Positions 1 to 9,178 of a stretch of 39,765 nt of DNA are shown here, piece by piece. The position numbers and the translations under genes were made by a program. The notes under the pieces were generated by a model that saw nothing but the letters and a program-made list of their open reading frames with translations, ran no database searches and was not told the origin of the DNA. Position 1 is the stretch's first letter. Each line of letters starts with the position of its first letter. Source of the stretch: Erysipelotrichaceae bacterium (GTDB taxonomy: Bacteria > Bacillota_I > Bacilli_A > Erysipelotrichales > Erysipelotrichaceae); the NCBI GenBank assembly GCA_020026035.1, contig JAHHRC010000005.1:1-39765 (forward strand), given 5' to 3'.

Positions 1-3000
1 TACTCAATCGTATGATCACTATTTTCATCAATCTTCTGATCTTCTTCAGCTTCTAATGCAACACGGCTTACAACAAGATTTGTATCAACTTTCTTGTTTG
101 CTTTTACCGCTGCAACATACGCCTTTTCATCTGCAGTTAGAGTTTCACCAGAATTTTCTAATTCAACAAGATATTCATGAATTGCTTCATTTGTATTCTT
201 TGTTTTTGGATCTTCAACCGTTAGCTCTACAGACTTAAGTGGTTTATGAATTTCAACGATTTCAATATTATCGATGACAAGATCTCTATAACCACCGAAG
301 TTTGATTCCGCGGCACCAACTCCTTGTAGGTCAGGATCAACATGTGTTGACTTAATACCGAACCATGATTGTCCATTCGCATCACCAGTCATAGTGAATT
401 CGAATGTCTTTTCTGCCTTAGAACCCATTGCCATAGGAAGGTTCTTAGATTCTTCATTACCAGTCAATTCACCATTACCCTTCACAACTGCGAAGATATT
501 ATCTGAACCTGCTTGATAATCGAACTTAACCTTGTAAGTTACACCTGGTTCAAATCTAAAGTTCTGAGGAATTGTTTGAATCAATAGTTGGTTTTCAAGA
601 ACTACACCAGACCAGTGTAAGTGCTTGGATAGACCATTTACCTTCAAGGACCAATTTGAATTTGGATCGTTCTTTGTTAGAACATCATCCATCTTTTTAG
701 CATCCCATCCAGCTTGTGTGAATGGTGCATGTAGTTCAGACAAGTGAATACGGTTGTCTTCAACCCCTTCTACAGGTCCTACAACAAATGGATATAGCCC
801 TTGAACAGAGTTTTCAAAGTTCTGTTTCAAGACAACGACATTTCCATCATCGTCTTTTTCAATTGGGTTCATTTCTGTTTCTACGATACGGATATCGTCG
901 AAGTAAACCTTACCTGCACCAGCTTCCTTAGAAAGTGTAAGCGTTACCTCATTACCATTTCCTGGAGCTGTAAAGTATGTATACATGTGTTGGAAGTAAC
1001 TTGTTCCATCTACAGTTGCAGATAGATTGCTGTGTGTATACGCCTTAACGTAGTTCTTTGCAATTGACTTCATTGTGTAGTTTGTATCAACCACTTGACC
1101 ATCAACCTTGATTGTCATCGCAGCCTTTGCATCAGAACGGTTATCTACACCAACAAGTACCGCATAGTGCTTGTTTGGCACAAGATCCGTTAGCTTTTGA
1201 GTCATAGAAATTTCGCCATCTAGAGTAAGCATTGGGTTTGAGAATTGAGACTTCGAAATAGTTGCATTTCCATCTCCTTCTTTGTTCCAATTCTTTGTTA
1301 GAGACGCTTCTACGTCGTTGAATCCAGCATCCACAATGTGCATACCTTCACTCCATGTAACTTCGATTGATTCACTCTTATTCTTAGTTAATACATATGG
1401 AGTATTCTTCTTAGCAGTCAATGTAACTTGACCACCCTTTACCTTAATAACTTGTTCATTCACTTTACCATTTGCAGTCAATTCATACATGTAAAGCTTT
1501 TTCGCATTCTTGAAATCGTCAGTTAGATCCCATGTAGATTCTCCACCTTGTTGATTGAAGTGGTATAGCTTCATTTCGCTATCTGCTACACGTTCACCAG
1601 TCACACGATCCCATACCCAAGGTAATAGATACTTTTCTGTACCTTTGTCTTCAGAGCCAGCCGCAATACGTCCAGCACCATATGCAAGACCACCATCTAA
1701 TACAACCTTACCGTCAACTGTAATTGTACGTTCACGGAAGTCCATTAGAGTTGGGTTTGTACCCTTACGAGTAACGACAACTGTTTGAGAATCTGCATTG
1801 AATGGATCAGCCTTTAAAGTAATTTGCTTTGCAGGATTAAATTCATTCACACCTTCAGGGTTTGCGTCTTCCCACTTTGTAACTTTGTAGTGTTGTAAGA
1901 ACTTTGTGGATAAGTCATAACGATAGAGATTCATGATGTATGCATCATAATCGTTACGTCCTTGCCATCCTTCAAAGTCCATCATGTTGTATCCACCAAG
2001 AAGTGGACAGTTCGCTTCGCCACCATAGATTGCGAAGTCACCAACCCAAGAATCCTTTTGGTGGTTTCTTAGGAAACGCATTACTTCAGAGTTTTCACCC
2101 TTCTGGTCTGCACCACCATATGTTAAGTCAGTTGCCCAGTGTTGGAATGTAGAGTCGTACTCATTTGTTACACCCCATTCTGTTCCTAAGCGCCAACCTA
2201 AGTCATTAATTTCTTTGGAAAGCTTACGAGTTGCCCAACCATCTTCATAGCGACCAGAGAATCCATTTCCCCATACGTCGACATAGATGAAGTCCATGTT
2301 GTCACCAACTTGTCTCTTCAAGTCCTTGAAGCGGTTTGCACGATCGCTGCTACCAACATCGTAACCACTATCTAAACGTACAGCTTGGTCAATCCAGTTC
2401 CAACCATAAGTTAGGTTTTCACCATTACGAAGAATTAGATCTTCTTTAAACGCCTTCGCTTCTGGATACATTTCCGAACAATTTACGTGAACACCGAAAC
2501 GAGCTCCGTAATCCTTACCGTTCTTCATCAAGAAGTTCATGTCATCTGCACCACCGATACGCTTACCAATGTCGCCATAATCAGGGTGACCAGAGTCGTG
2601 ACCTTCACTACCATACCCCTTCAATAGAATGGATTGTCCTAATCCGTCCGTATGAAGAGCTACCTTCTTAACGTTATCTAATGTTGTTAAGAATGGGTTT
2701 TGTGCTTGACCACCAAAGTTCATCGCAATACGCCAAGCAACTAATTCAGGAACTTCTTCACACTTATATGGATTATTCATAATCTTTCTAAATGCAATCG
2801 CTCCATCTTGCCATGTAACCTTGTTATCTTGGTTCAAATCACCAGTGATGACAACTTTCATCTTTGGTAATTCAGTAGGTTCTGTTACATATTGCTTGTT
2901 GTGTGTATCAGTAATTACACGGTTGTAATACCAAGCAGCACTTGCCAAACCAACTGAAGTTCTCTTCTTGTTATTGTGAACAGCACTGTTCGTAGAAGCT

Positions 3001-5672
3001 AGAATACGTGTATTCTTACTACCACCGCCAAGTTTGGAAACCGCAGCGCGTCCTGTATGTTCGGAATTACTCCATAAACCAGCACTCAAATCGCTATTTG
3101 AAACAAATGCGTACATGTAGTCTTGGTTTTCTAGGTAAATCATTCCTTCTTCGACTTTATAGAATTCATCACCTGGTTTCTTAACATGCGCAGAAATAGT
3201 AGCACCCTTAAGGTTTGCGTCTTGTTCTGCATCGTTAACAGAAACTAAGCTATGATTTTCAAATTCAATTGTTTGAATTACTGTATCATTCTTACTTTCA
3301 ACCTTTGTGATATCGAAATGAAGTTCGTTGTCTACTACTTTCATTTCTACTGTGATATTCGCATCAAGTTTTTGGTCTGCATCTACAACATGTAGTACAT
3401 AAGTAGCCTTATCAGCCGCAAATGTAGTCTTCACATTGTCGTCGCTAACCTTTACGTTAACGCCATTTAACTTAATTGAGTTGTATTCAACTCCATTCCC
3501 TTGCATTACTTTTTCGCCAAGCTTGTATTGCTTAACAAATGGGAAATGCGTACCAACTTGTACTTCCATTTGTTCCGACGCAATCGCAGTCGTTCTTGGT
3601 TCTGCCATACGTGTAATAACAAGTGTTTCTAATTCTTTATTGCCTTCAACATAATCATAAACAGTCGCAACTGAATATCCATTGATTGCTGCTTCAGCAA
3701 TTACTTCACCTTCAAGAACTAATGCAGTATAAGCACCGTTCGCATCTGTTTGAACAGATTCACCATTCACCCAAATACCTTGGTTTGCTACTGGGTTGTT
3801 ATCTTGATCAACAACTTTACCGGTTACTGTGTGCTTTGTTGTTGGTTTCTTTGCTTGGTTCAAGTAGTGTAGGTTCTTAATTCTAACGTCCGTACGTTGT
3901 GAACCATTTGAACCTGCCTTAAACGCAATCTTATTTCCAATTTCTAATTCTGCGAAATCTTCGTCTTTAAATACTTCTTTCTTGTTTACAGTCAAAGTCA
4001 TCTTTCTGTCATTTGACCATTTGATTTCAACAGGGATATCACGATTACTTGGTGGAATGCTCTCACGAACCCCTCCAAAGTATGGTCCATCGCCGTTTTG
4101 GTACTTCTGCCAGAACCACCCTGCTGCATCATATCCAACAAATAGACCATTTTGATCTGTATTATATCCTAAATAGATACCGAAACGATCACTTGAAGGA
4201 TCCTTTGCATTGATATCAAATGTAATATAACCAGGATGTTCGAAGTCTAATTCTGTAGGACATACAAACATCGCAGGTTGTGTACCTGGATTATTACCAT
4301 TCTTCGCACCACTTCTGAAGTGACGGTAAGAACCTTCAAGCGCATTAATAGCATCATCGCCTACTTTGTTTGCACTTTCTTCGTACCAAGCTTCACGAAC
4401 ACCATCTTTATACGTTGCTAAATCCTCTGGAATCGCAATATATTTAGATTTTTCCTTAGACATAAGCTCAAGTGTTGGTGTTTCATAAACACTTGGATCT
4501 AATTGTACAGGTAATGTAAGATACTTTTCATATCCTTTAACATTCGCTGAGAATACCGCTTGACTCGCATCGGAATAGAATGTTAAGAAACCATCTTTAT
4601 TTGTAAACGCAACATCCGTTTTTCCGCCATGCTGAATTGTAACTGGAACACCAGCTAATGGTAGCTTCTTCCAACCACGAACTAAAGTAATATGTTCTAC
4701 ACCCTCTTTCGTCGCAAGTGTGTAATCAAAGTCTTTTAGAGTTGCATTCGTAAATTCATTCGTTGGTCCATTTACATAGGAACCAGCTTTGAATGCAATT
4801 TTATTGCCTAAAACATCTTTAATTCCATCGAATGGTTCATCTGTAAATACAGATTTACCATCGATTTTTAGAGTCGCCTTATAATCAGCAGTCCAACTCA
4901 TTTCAACTCTTACATCCGTATTAGCTGCAGGAATAGGTTCACGATCTCCTTGGAACCAATCACCATCTCCACCAGAATACTTCTGCCAGAACCATCCACC
5001 AGAGTCAAATCCAATAAACATACCGTTTTTATCAGTGTTATACCCTAGGAATACACCAAAACGATCTGTGCTTGGACTTGTACTTCTATATGTGAAATTC
5101 AAATGACCAGGTTTTGTAAAATCAAATTCTTTTGTACTAACAACAGTCATTGGCTGAGAACCTGGATTGTTTCCATTTTCAAGAGTGGATTTCATTAATA
5201 CTGCTCCATCTTGTGCTTGGAAAGCTGCACCCTCACCTTTGATGTTGCTATATTCCATAACCCAGTCTTTTAATACAGTGTCTAGGTTTTGATTTGCACC
5301 AACAGGCTGTGTTGCTTCATTGCTTGCCGCAACAGCTTCTGTTTCTGCTTTTACAACATTTTCTTCTACAGGTTGTGAATCTTGAGAATTTGTAGCTTCA
5401 GGTTGTGTTTCTTCTGCCACTTCAGATCCAGCTGCATCTGTAGTTGTGTCTGAAGAGTTTTCTTCAGAGTTTGCTTCGTCACTATTGCCGTTTGTTTCTG
5501 TTTCAACTCCAGGTTCAGCATTTGCTTCGCCTGTGACATCTGCAGGTTGGTTGTCAGTTTCGTGAACAGGTGGTACTTGTTCAGTTACTTCGCCTTCTGC
5601 ATACGTTGTCGTTGGAACAGCCATTAGGACAGCCAATACCATCGAAAGCAACTTTTTGTAATGCACTTTCAT
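1..5672 (-). CDS. GH101 endo-alpha-N-acetylgalactosaminidase, secreted, C-terminus cut by window edge
   Basis: Open frame of about 1890 codons from ATG 5672 with no stop before base 1. Residues 1-26 are a signal peptide ending at TYAEGE, then an acidic/Thr-rich linker to about 130. Two related lectin-like (concanavalin-fold type) modules follow at about 180-310 and 474-607; both contain the string GGWFWQKY or its variant AGWFWQKY. The GH101 core follows, with a calcium-loop-like segment GDLNQDNKVTWQDGA near 940. The catalytic region reads YVDVWGNG with D1132 as likely nucleophile and LGTEWG with E1165 as likely acid/base. The 33-residue spacing fits characterised GH101 enzymes. Downstream are two galactose-binding-like beta domains and the start of a helical segment. 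Family role: release of core-1 O-glycan (Gal-GalNAc) from mucin-type glycoproteins outside the cell. The ribosome site AAGGGGG precedes ATG. The cell-wall anchor, if any, lies outside the window. Confidence 0.93.
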   Translation of the reverse strand, partial: MKVHYKKLLSMVLAVLMAVPTTTYAEGEVTEQVPPVHETDNQPADVTGEANAEPGVETETNGNSDEANSEENSSDTTTDAAGSEVAEETQPEATNSQDSQPVEENVVKAETEAVAASNEATQPVGANQNLDTVLKDWVMEYSNIKGEGAAFQAQDGAVLMKSTLENGNNPGSQPMTVVSTKEFDFTKPGHLNFTYRSTSPSTDRFGVFLGYNTDKNGMFIGFDSGGWFWQKYSGGDGDWFQGDREPIPAANTDVRVEMSWTADYKATLKIDGKSVFTDEPFDGIKDVLGNKIAFKAGSYVNGPTNEFTNATLKDFDYTLATKEGVEHITLVRGWKKLPLAGVPVTIQHGGKTDVAFTNKDGFLTFYSDASQAVFSANVKGYEKYLTLPVQLDPSVYETPTLELMSKEKSKYIAIPEDLATYKDGVREAWYEESANKVGDDAINALEGSYRHFRSGAKNGNNPGTQPAMFVCPTELDFEHPGYITFDINAKDPSSDRFGIYLGYNTDQNGLFVGYDAAGWFWQKYQNGDGPYFGGVRESIPPSNRDIPVEIKWSNDRKMTLTVNKKEVFKDEDFAELEIGNKIAFKAGSNGSQRTDVRIKNLHYLNQAKKPTTKHTVTGKVVDQDNNPVANQGIWVNGESVQTDANGAYTALVLEGEVIAEAAINGYSVATVYDYVEGNKELETLVITRMAEPRTTAIASEQMEVQVGTHFPFVKQYKLGEKVMQGNGVEYNSIKLNGVNVKVSDDNVKTTFAADKATYVLHVVDADQKLDANITVEMKVVDNELHFDITKVESKNDTVIQTIEFENHSLVSVNDAEQDANLKGATISAHVKKPGDEFYKVEEGMIYLENQDYMYAFVSNSDLSAGLWSNSEHTGRAAVSKLGGGSKNTRILASTNSAVHNNKKRTSVGLASAAWYYNRVITDTHNKQYVTEPTELPKMKVVITGDLNQDNKVTWQDGAIAFRKIMNNPYKCEEVPELVAWRIAMNFGGQAQNPFLTTLDNVKKVALHTDGLGQSILLKGYGSEGHDSGHPDYGDIGKRIGGADDMNFLMKNGKDYGARFGVHVNCSEMYPEAKAFKEDLILRNGENLTYGWNWIDQAVRLDSGYDVGSSDRANRFKDLKRQVGDNMDFIYVDVWGNGFSGRYEDGWATRKLSKEINDLGWRLGTEWGVTNEYDSTFQHWATDLTYGGADQKGENSEVMRFLRNHQKDSWVGDFAIYGGEANCPLLGGYNMMDFEGWQGRNDYDAYIMNLYRYDLSTKFLQHYKVTKWEDANPEGVNEFNPAKQITLKADPFNADSQTVVVTRKGTNPTLMDFRERTITVDGKVVLDGGLAYGAGRIAAGSEDKGTEKYLLPWVWDRVTGERVADSEMKLYHFNQQGGESTWDLTDDFKNAKKLYMYELTANGKVNEQVIKVKGGQVTLTAKKNTPYVLTKNKSESIEVTWSEGMHIVDAGFNDVEASLTKNWNKEGDGNATISKSQFSNPMLTLDGEISMTQKLTDLVPNKHYAVLVGVDNRSDAKAAMTIKVDGQVVDTNYTMKSIAKNYVKAYTHSNLSATVDGTSYFQHMYTYFTAPGNGNEVTLTLSKEAGAGKVYFDDIRIVETEMNPIEKDDDGNVVVLKQNFENSVQGLYPFVVGPVEGVEDNRIHLSELHAPFTQAGWDAKKMDDVLTKNDPNSNWSLKVNGLSKHLHWSGVVLENQLLIQTIPQNFRFEPGVTYKVKFDYQAGSDNIFAVVKGNGELTGNEESKNLPMAMGSKAEKTFEFTMTGDANGQSWFGIKSTHVDPDLQGVGAAESNFGGYRDLVIDNIEIVEIHKPLKSVELTVEDPKTKNTNEAIHEYLVELENSGETLTADEKAYVAAVKANKKVDTNLVVSRVALEAEEDQKIDENSDHTIE

Positions 5673-6107
5673 AATTTCCCCCTTTTTATTTGGAATGTTA
5701 ATTTACTGTATTAACAGCTTTATTTTCCCGAAATTAAGGGATAATTACTTGCATAAATTTGTTACTAATTTTAGATAGATTGCTTAATGTAAGCGCTTTT
5801 TTCAACACTAAAAACTCAAATATAGCGATAATAATCATGCTTTTTGTTATTTTTTGTAATTTTACCCCACAAATTTTAGCTTTAAAAATAGCTAAAAAAC
5901 TAAAATAAGTATGAATCAGTCACACCATTAAGCGATAAACATAACGTATTTCGATATTCAACCAACCAAATATATCTAAAATAGAAAAATCTCCTCCATT
6001 TTCGTAACGAATTTACCAGAATTAAATTTATCAATTTAGCAACACGACTAAAATTCAATCATCCCCCACTTATGTAAAGTGTCGATTTTACAATTCGCAA
6101 CCACACT
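5673..6107. other. 435-bp AT-rich intergenic region, no gene seen
   Basis: This spacer between the GH101 start and the LssY_C terminator has no credible open frame with a ribosome site. It holds the cre-like site at 5788-5801 and an AT-rich inverted repeat (TTTTAGCT at 5874-5881, AGCTAAAA at 5890-5897). I could not pick a convincing -35/-10 pair for the GH101 gene, so its promoter is uncalled. Confidence 0.6.
5788..5801 (-). promoter_or_regulatory. Candidate CcpA cre site upstream of the GH101 gene
   Basis: TGTAAGCGCTTTTT matches the catabolite-response consensus TGWAARCGYTWNCW at 13 of 14 positions; the penultimate C is replaced by T. It lies about 116 bases upstream of the ATG. CcpA control would fit a glycan-harvesting enzyme. 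Function is inferred from the match alone. Confidence 0.5.
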
Positions 6108-6136
6108 AAAAAAGACAACTCCTAACGAATTGTCTT
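6108..6136 (-). terminator. Intrinsic terminator of the LssY_C gene
   Basis: Read on the - strand, arms AAGACAA (6136-6130) and TTGTCTT (6118-6112) form a stem followed by a T run. It overlaps the TAA stop of the gene. Confidence 0.8.
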
Positions 6137-7487
6137 ACTTATCTCCACGCTTTATCACCTGGTATACAAACTGTCGAATATCATACGACGATGCTACTAA
6201 CATAAGTGCCATTGAGATACTTGCATCAAACACTTCTAACATCGTTAAAGAACTCGCCAAATACACTTCTACTAACTTCAAAACCGCCCCTACAAGCAAC
6301 AAGCCCATAAGCACAAGCCTTGCCCATTTATGCTTCCGATAGGATAACCGATACAACACAAAGCCAATCAAGTTCGACACAAACTCAACCCCAATGAACC
6401 CAAGCACAATCAGCTCATCTTCACTTCCTTGCATGTTCATCCACAACATCACAAACAACACCGAAAGCACAATCATCTTAATAAAAATACCAAGCCCAAT
6501 GACCATAAATGACTTCGGTGGCAATTCCTTCACTAATACATCATTGTCTTTAATGAAATCAATCGTATCGATTTGTTCAAGATCAACACCATCACGCATT
6601 GCCCGCTCATACGCACCACGAACATCTACTAAAGCCAAATTCCCATCGGTAGAAATCGCATCCCCGCCACCATTTACATCCTTAATTGGTGTTGGTAACA
6701 CGCGTACCATTTCACTACGAACACCCTTGTCGTAGTAACAAAGACTCTCTTTGATATACTCACGTTCACAATCCACAAACTCATCAATCTTATGCGTTAC
6801 TTGCAAAGTCGCATTGGTCATACCAATGCCACAATCAAATGTACCAGCCGCTAAGTAATCCACTTTCTGTCCATTAATCAACTTCCAACCTTCATCCACC
6901 TTATAAAAGCGAATATGGTGCCTTTGCACCGAACTACCTTCCACTTCCTGTTGATACGCAAAATCCTGTTTCCGCTCAAACAAATACAAACTCGAAACCG
7001 GTGCAGCGGGATACTTCTTACCCAATAACGAAGAAATCACAATCCCAAGACTCGACTTAAATGTAATCGGATCGGCCATCACAAACCCAGCACGACGCAT
7101 ACAAGCATGGATGTCTTTCTCACTTCCAAGGAAGCCCATATTCACAGGATCCCCCAACAAGCCATCCCCTGTCTTTGTCCGCAACAAAAAATACGTTGGA
7201 ATATAAATCGAAGTAAACAACTGATGAATCCGTGGCAATACCAAATAGGTCAAAAACACCCAAATCACCACAAACGACCAATAACTAATATGATGCACTA
7301 CCGCTTTACCCAACAACACCAACACAAATAAAAACGTAACCAAAACACCTAACACCGTTAGAACCTTATCCAACAGTATATAGATCGTAGCCTTCTTTAC
7401 TTTTTCCTTCTTTGTATATTGATATGTCGGTTTCATAAGCCTATTTAACAATGAATATACAAACATTGCAAACAAAAAACTCGGCAT
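6135..7487 (-). CDS. LssY C-terminal domain (LssY_C) membrane protein
   Basis: About 450 residues from ATG 7487. The N-terminal part has hydrophobic segments at about 40-65 and 70-95. A soluble block with the LssY_C hallmarks follows: GDPVNMGFLGSEKDIHACM, then a stretch on an RRAGFVMADP pattern and a conserved TFDCGIGMTN segment. The C-terminus has four more membrane segments (about 330-435). The family occurs as isolated domains or fused to PAP2/DedA proteins; its biochemical role is not established. The start is uncertain: GTG 7490 and ATG 7487 sit inside the hairpin that looks like the tRNA-Arg terminator, and no start has a strong ribosome site. ATG 7436 (MKPTYQY) would give a natural N-in, Lys-rich start before the first membrane segment. 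Only the tRNA lies upstream, so expression may depend on read-through. Confidence 0.72.
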   Translation of the reverse strand: MPSFLFAMFVYSLLNRLMKPTYQYTKKEKVKKATIYILLDKVLTVLGVLVTFLFVLVLLGKAVVHHISYWSFVVIWVFLTYLVLPRIHQLFTSIYIPTYFLLRTKTGDGLLGDPVNMGFLGSEKDIHACMRRAGFVMADPITFKSSLGIVISSLLGKKYPAAPVSSLYLFERKQDFAYQQEVEGSSVQRHHIRFYKVDEGWKLINGQKVDYLAAGTFDCGIGMTNATLQVTHKIDEFVDCEREYIKESLCYYDKGVRSEMVRVLPTPIKDVNGGGDAISTDGNLALVDVRGAYERAMRDGVDLEQIDTIDFIKDNDVLVKELPPKSFMVIGLGIFIKMIVLSVLFVMLWMNMQGSEDELIVLGFIGVEFVSNLIGFVLYRLSYRKHKWARLVLMGLLLVGAVLKLVEVYLASSLTMLEVFDASISMALMLVASSYDIRQFVYQVIKRGDK

Positions 7488-7495
7488 CACCGAGT
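7474..7495 (-). terminator. Terminator after tRNA-Arg, overlapping the annotated start of the next gene
   Basis: On the - strand ACTCGG (7495-7490), loop TGATG, CCGAGT (7484-7479) is followed by a run of six T. It stands 29 bases after the tRNA CCA end. Confidence 0.65.
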
Positions 7496-7523
7496 CTACT
7501 CACAAAATAAAAAAAAAAAAAAA

Positions 7524-7600
7524 TGGTGCGCCGGACAGGAATCGAACCCGCAACCGCTTGATTCGTAGTCAAGTACTCTATCCAGTTGAGCTACCGGCGC
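7524..7600 (-). tRNA. tRNA-Arg (anticodon ACG)
   Basis: The - strand folds as a full cloverleaf of 77 nt. The acceptor GCGCCGG pairs with CCGGCGC, and the anticodon stem CTTGA/TCAAG encloses loop CTACGAA with anticodon ACG. The T arm carries GGTTCGATTCC, and CCA is encoded at 7526-7524. ACG (read as ICG after deamination) serves CGN Arg codons. A T-rich tract follows directly. Confidence 0.96.
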
Positions 7601-7640
7601 ATATCTCTTTGCTTGTATATCTATGATATCACTAGACACC

Positions 7641-7668
7641 ATTCTACGCAACCACTTTTGTCTATCAA
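7641..7668 (-). promoter_or_regulatory. Candidate sigma-A promoter for tRNA-Arg
   Basis: TTGATA (7668-7663), 16-bp spacer, TAGAAT (7646-7641) on the - strand; each box matches five of six consensus bases. It lies about 40 bases before the mature 5' end. Confidence 0.45.
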
Positions 7669-7735
7669 TTCACATTTTGACCTTTTTTCATATACACTTT
7701 TTTAATACATAAATCAAAAAAACTTATATATAAAG

Positions 7736-7761
7736 TAAAAGCCCAGAGTCACCTCCAGGCT
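7736..7761 (-). terminator. Intrinsic terminator of the acyl-CoA synthetase operon
   Basis: On the - strand AGCC-TG-GAG, loop GTGA, CTC-TG-GGCT forms an interrupted stem followed by four T. It begins six bases after the stop codon. Confidence 0.7.
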
Positions 7762-7767
7762 AAAACA

Positions 7768-9177
7768 CTACTTATTCTTAACAATTTGCCCATATTTATA
7801 CAAGGCAACCATCGCATTCACCGCTTGCTCAGCCGTCGCATATGCAGGAATACCATGATCTCTCAATTTCAAAATCGCTTCATGACATTCTTGACCACCT
7901 TGGCATTCCATCACAAATGGCTTATGCAAATGCTTATACGTTTCATGCAACTCAATAATAATATCCACTACCGCATCTACATCCGTAACTGCCGTTGGAC
8001 AAATCGAGCCAAGCACACCATCCACATTTGGATCACACATGGCCTGTCTAAACGCACCCTTGTATTGGATTGGAGAAGCCGTACCAGAAATATCTACCGG
8101 ATTCAACGGCGAACCAAACATCGGCATATACGCCTTAATACGTTCTCTTAATTGTGGCGAAATCTCTTGCAACTCATGCAGTGGCAATCCCAAACGTTCA
8201 AAATGATCACAACTCAACAATCCCGAACCACCACCATTGGTAATCATCACAATATGATCACCAGCTAAAGGAGGTTGTGTACCAAGTGCTAAGGACACAT
8301 CCAAGAACTCTTGCCACGTCGTAGCACGAATCGCTCCAGCTTCCTTAAACAACTCATCATAGAAGGCATCACTCGTACCAGCATTCTCACTTGCCGTATG
8401 CGCAAAGGCTGCCTTCTCACCAATCTTCGATCCACCAACCTTAATCACAACAATCGGCTTATCAACCTTCTTACACGACTTCACAAAGGCCTCACTACTA
8501 TCAAGACCCTCCACATAAATCGCCAAACACTTCGTATGCTCATCTAAACCCGCATACTCAATAAACTCACAGAAATCCACGTCCGCCTTATTACCAAGAC
8601 CAACGAAGAAACTCATACCATAATGATCTTTCTGCGACGTTCCCAAAGCCGCCAATAAATTCGCACCAGACTGCGAAATCATAGCCACTGGCCCTTCAAT
8701 AGGTAAATAAGGAATAAATCCACAATTGAAGTTCAAATAAGGCGAACCCATACCAACTAAGTTCGGACCAATCAAAGGCAACTCATTCTTACGGCAATAC
8801 TCCGTCAACTCATTCTGTAAGTCCCCACGACCAATCTCCTTAAAGGCACTTGTCGCAATTACGGCAATCTTCACATTCTTCGCAACACAGTCCTCTAATA
8901 CCGACTTTACAATATGCGCAGGAACAGCCACAAACGCTAAATCCACTTCATCTTCAATATCAATCACACGCTTATACGCCTTACGCCCATGCACATACGT
9001 TGCACGTGGGTTCACAGGATAAATCTCACCCTTATAACCCCAATTCGTAAGACCCTCAATGACCTTATAGCCAACCTTCGTCTTATAACGACTTGCACCA
9101 ATCACGGCAATCGATTTAGGATTCAATGCATATTGCAAATGATTCACAACATACTCTCTCGCTTCTATCACTTTCAT
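7768..9177 (-). CDS. NDP-forming acyl-CoA synthetase, alpha-type subunit (CoA-binding/ligase domains)
   Basis: 469 residues. Start ATG 9177 is preferred over the longer frame from 9201 because GAGGA lies 8 bases before it; this puts the start one base after the upstream stop. An N-terminal CoA-binding Rossmann domain (AVIGASR near 25-30) is followed by a succinyl-CoA-ligase-like flavodoxin fold (SQSGANLLAALG) and a second ligase domain. H260 in AAFAHTASENAGT is at the place of the phospho-histidine of ADP-forming acetyl-CoA synthetases (H257 region). The ATP-grasp beta subunit is neither fused nor adjacent, so it must be encoded elsewhere or the protein acts differently. Family reaction: acyl-CoA + ADP + Pi to acid + CoA + ATP, typically in fermentation. 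It is the second gene of a cre-controlled unit. The substrate cannot be told from the sequence. Confidence 0.82.
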   Translation of the reverse strand: MKVIEAREYVVNHLQYALNPKSIAVIGASRYKTKVGYKVIEGLTNWGYKGEIYPVNPRATYVHGRKAYKRVIDIEDEVDLAFVAVPAHIVKSVLEDCVAKNVKIAVIATSAFKEIGRGDLQNELTEYCRKNELPLIGPNLVGMGSPYLNFNCGFIPYLPIEGPVAMISQSGANLLAALGTSQKDHYGMSFFVGLGNKADVDFCEFIEYAGLDEHTKCLAIYVEGLDSSEAFVKSCKKVDKPIVVIKVGGSKIGEKAAFAHTASENAGTSDAFYDELFKEAGAIRATTWQEFLDVSLALGTQPPLAGDHIVMITNGGGSGLLSCDHFERLGLPLHELQEISPQLRERIKAYMPMFGSPLNPVDISGTASPIQYKGAFRQAMCDPNVDGVLGSICPTAVTDVDAVVDIIIELHETYKHLHKPFVMECQGGQECHEAILKLRDHGIPAYATAEQAVNAMVALYKYGQIVKNK

Positions 9178-9178
9178 T

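Noticed and set aside
5874..5897. AT-rich hairpin as the GH101 terminator or an RNA gene
   Set aside because: It lies upstream of the gene, is made almost only of A-T pairs, and has no promoter or clear T run.
6394..6735. Open frame on the + strand inside the LssY_C gene
   Set aside because: Composition shadow of the real gene on the - strand, Ser/Thr/Ile-rich with no motif.
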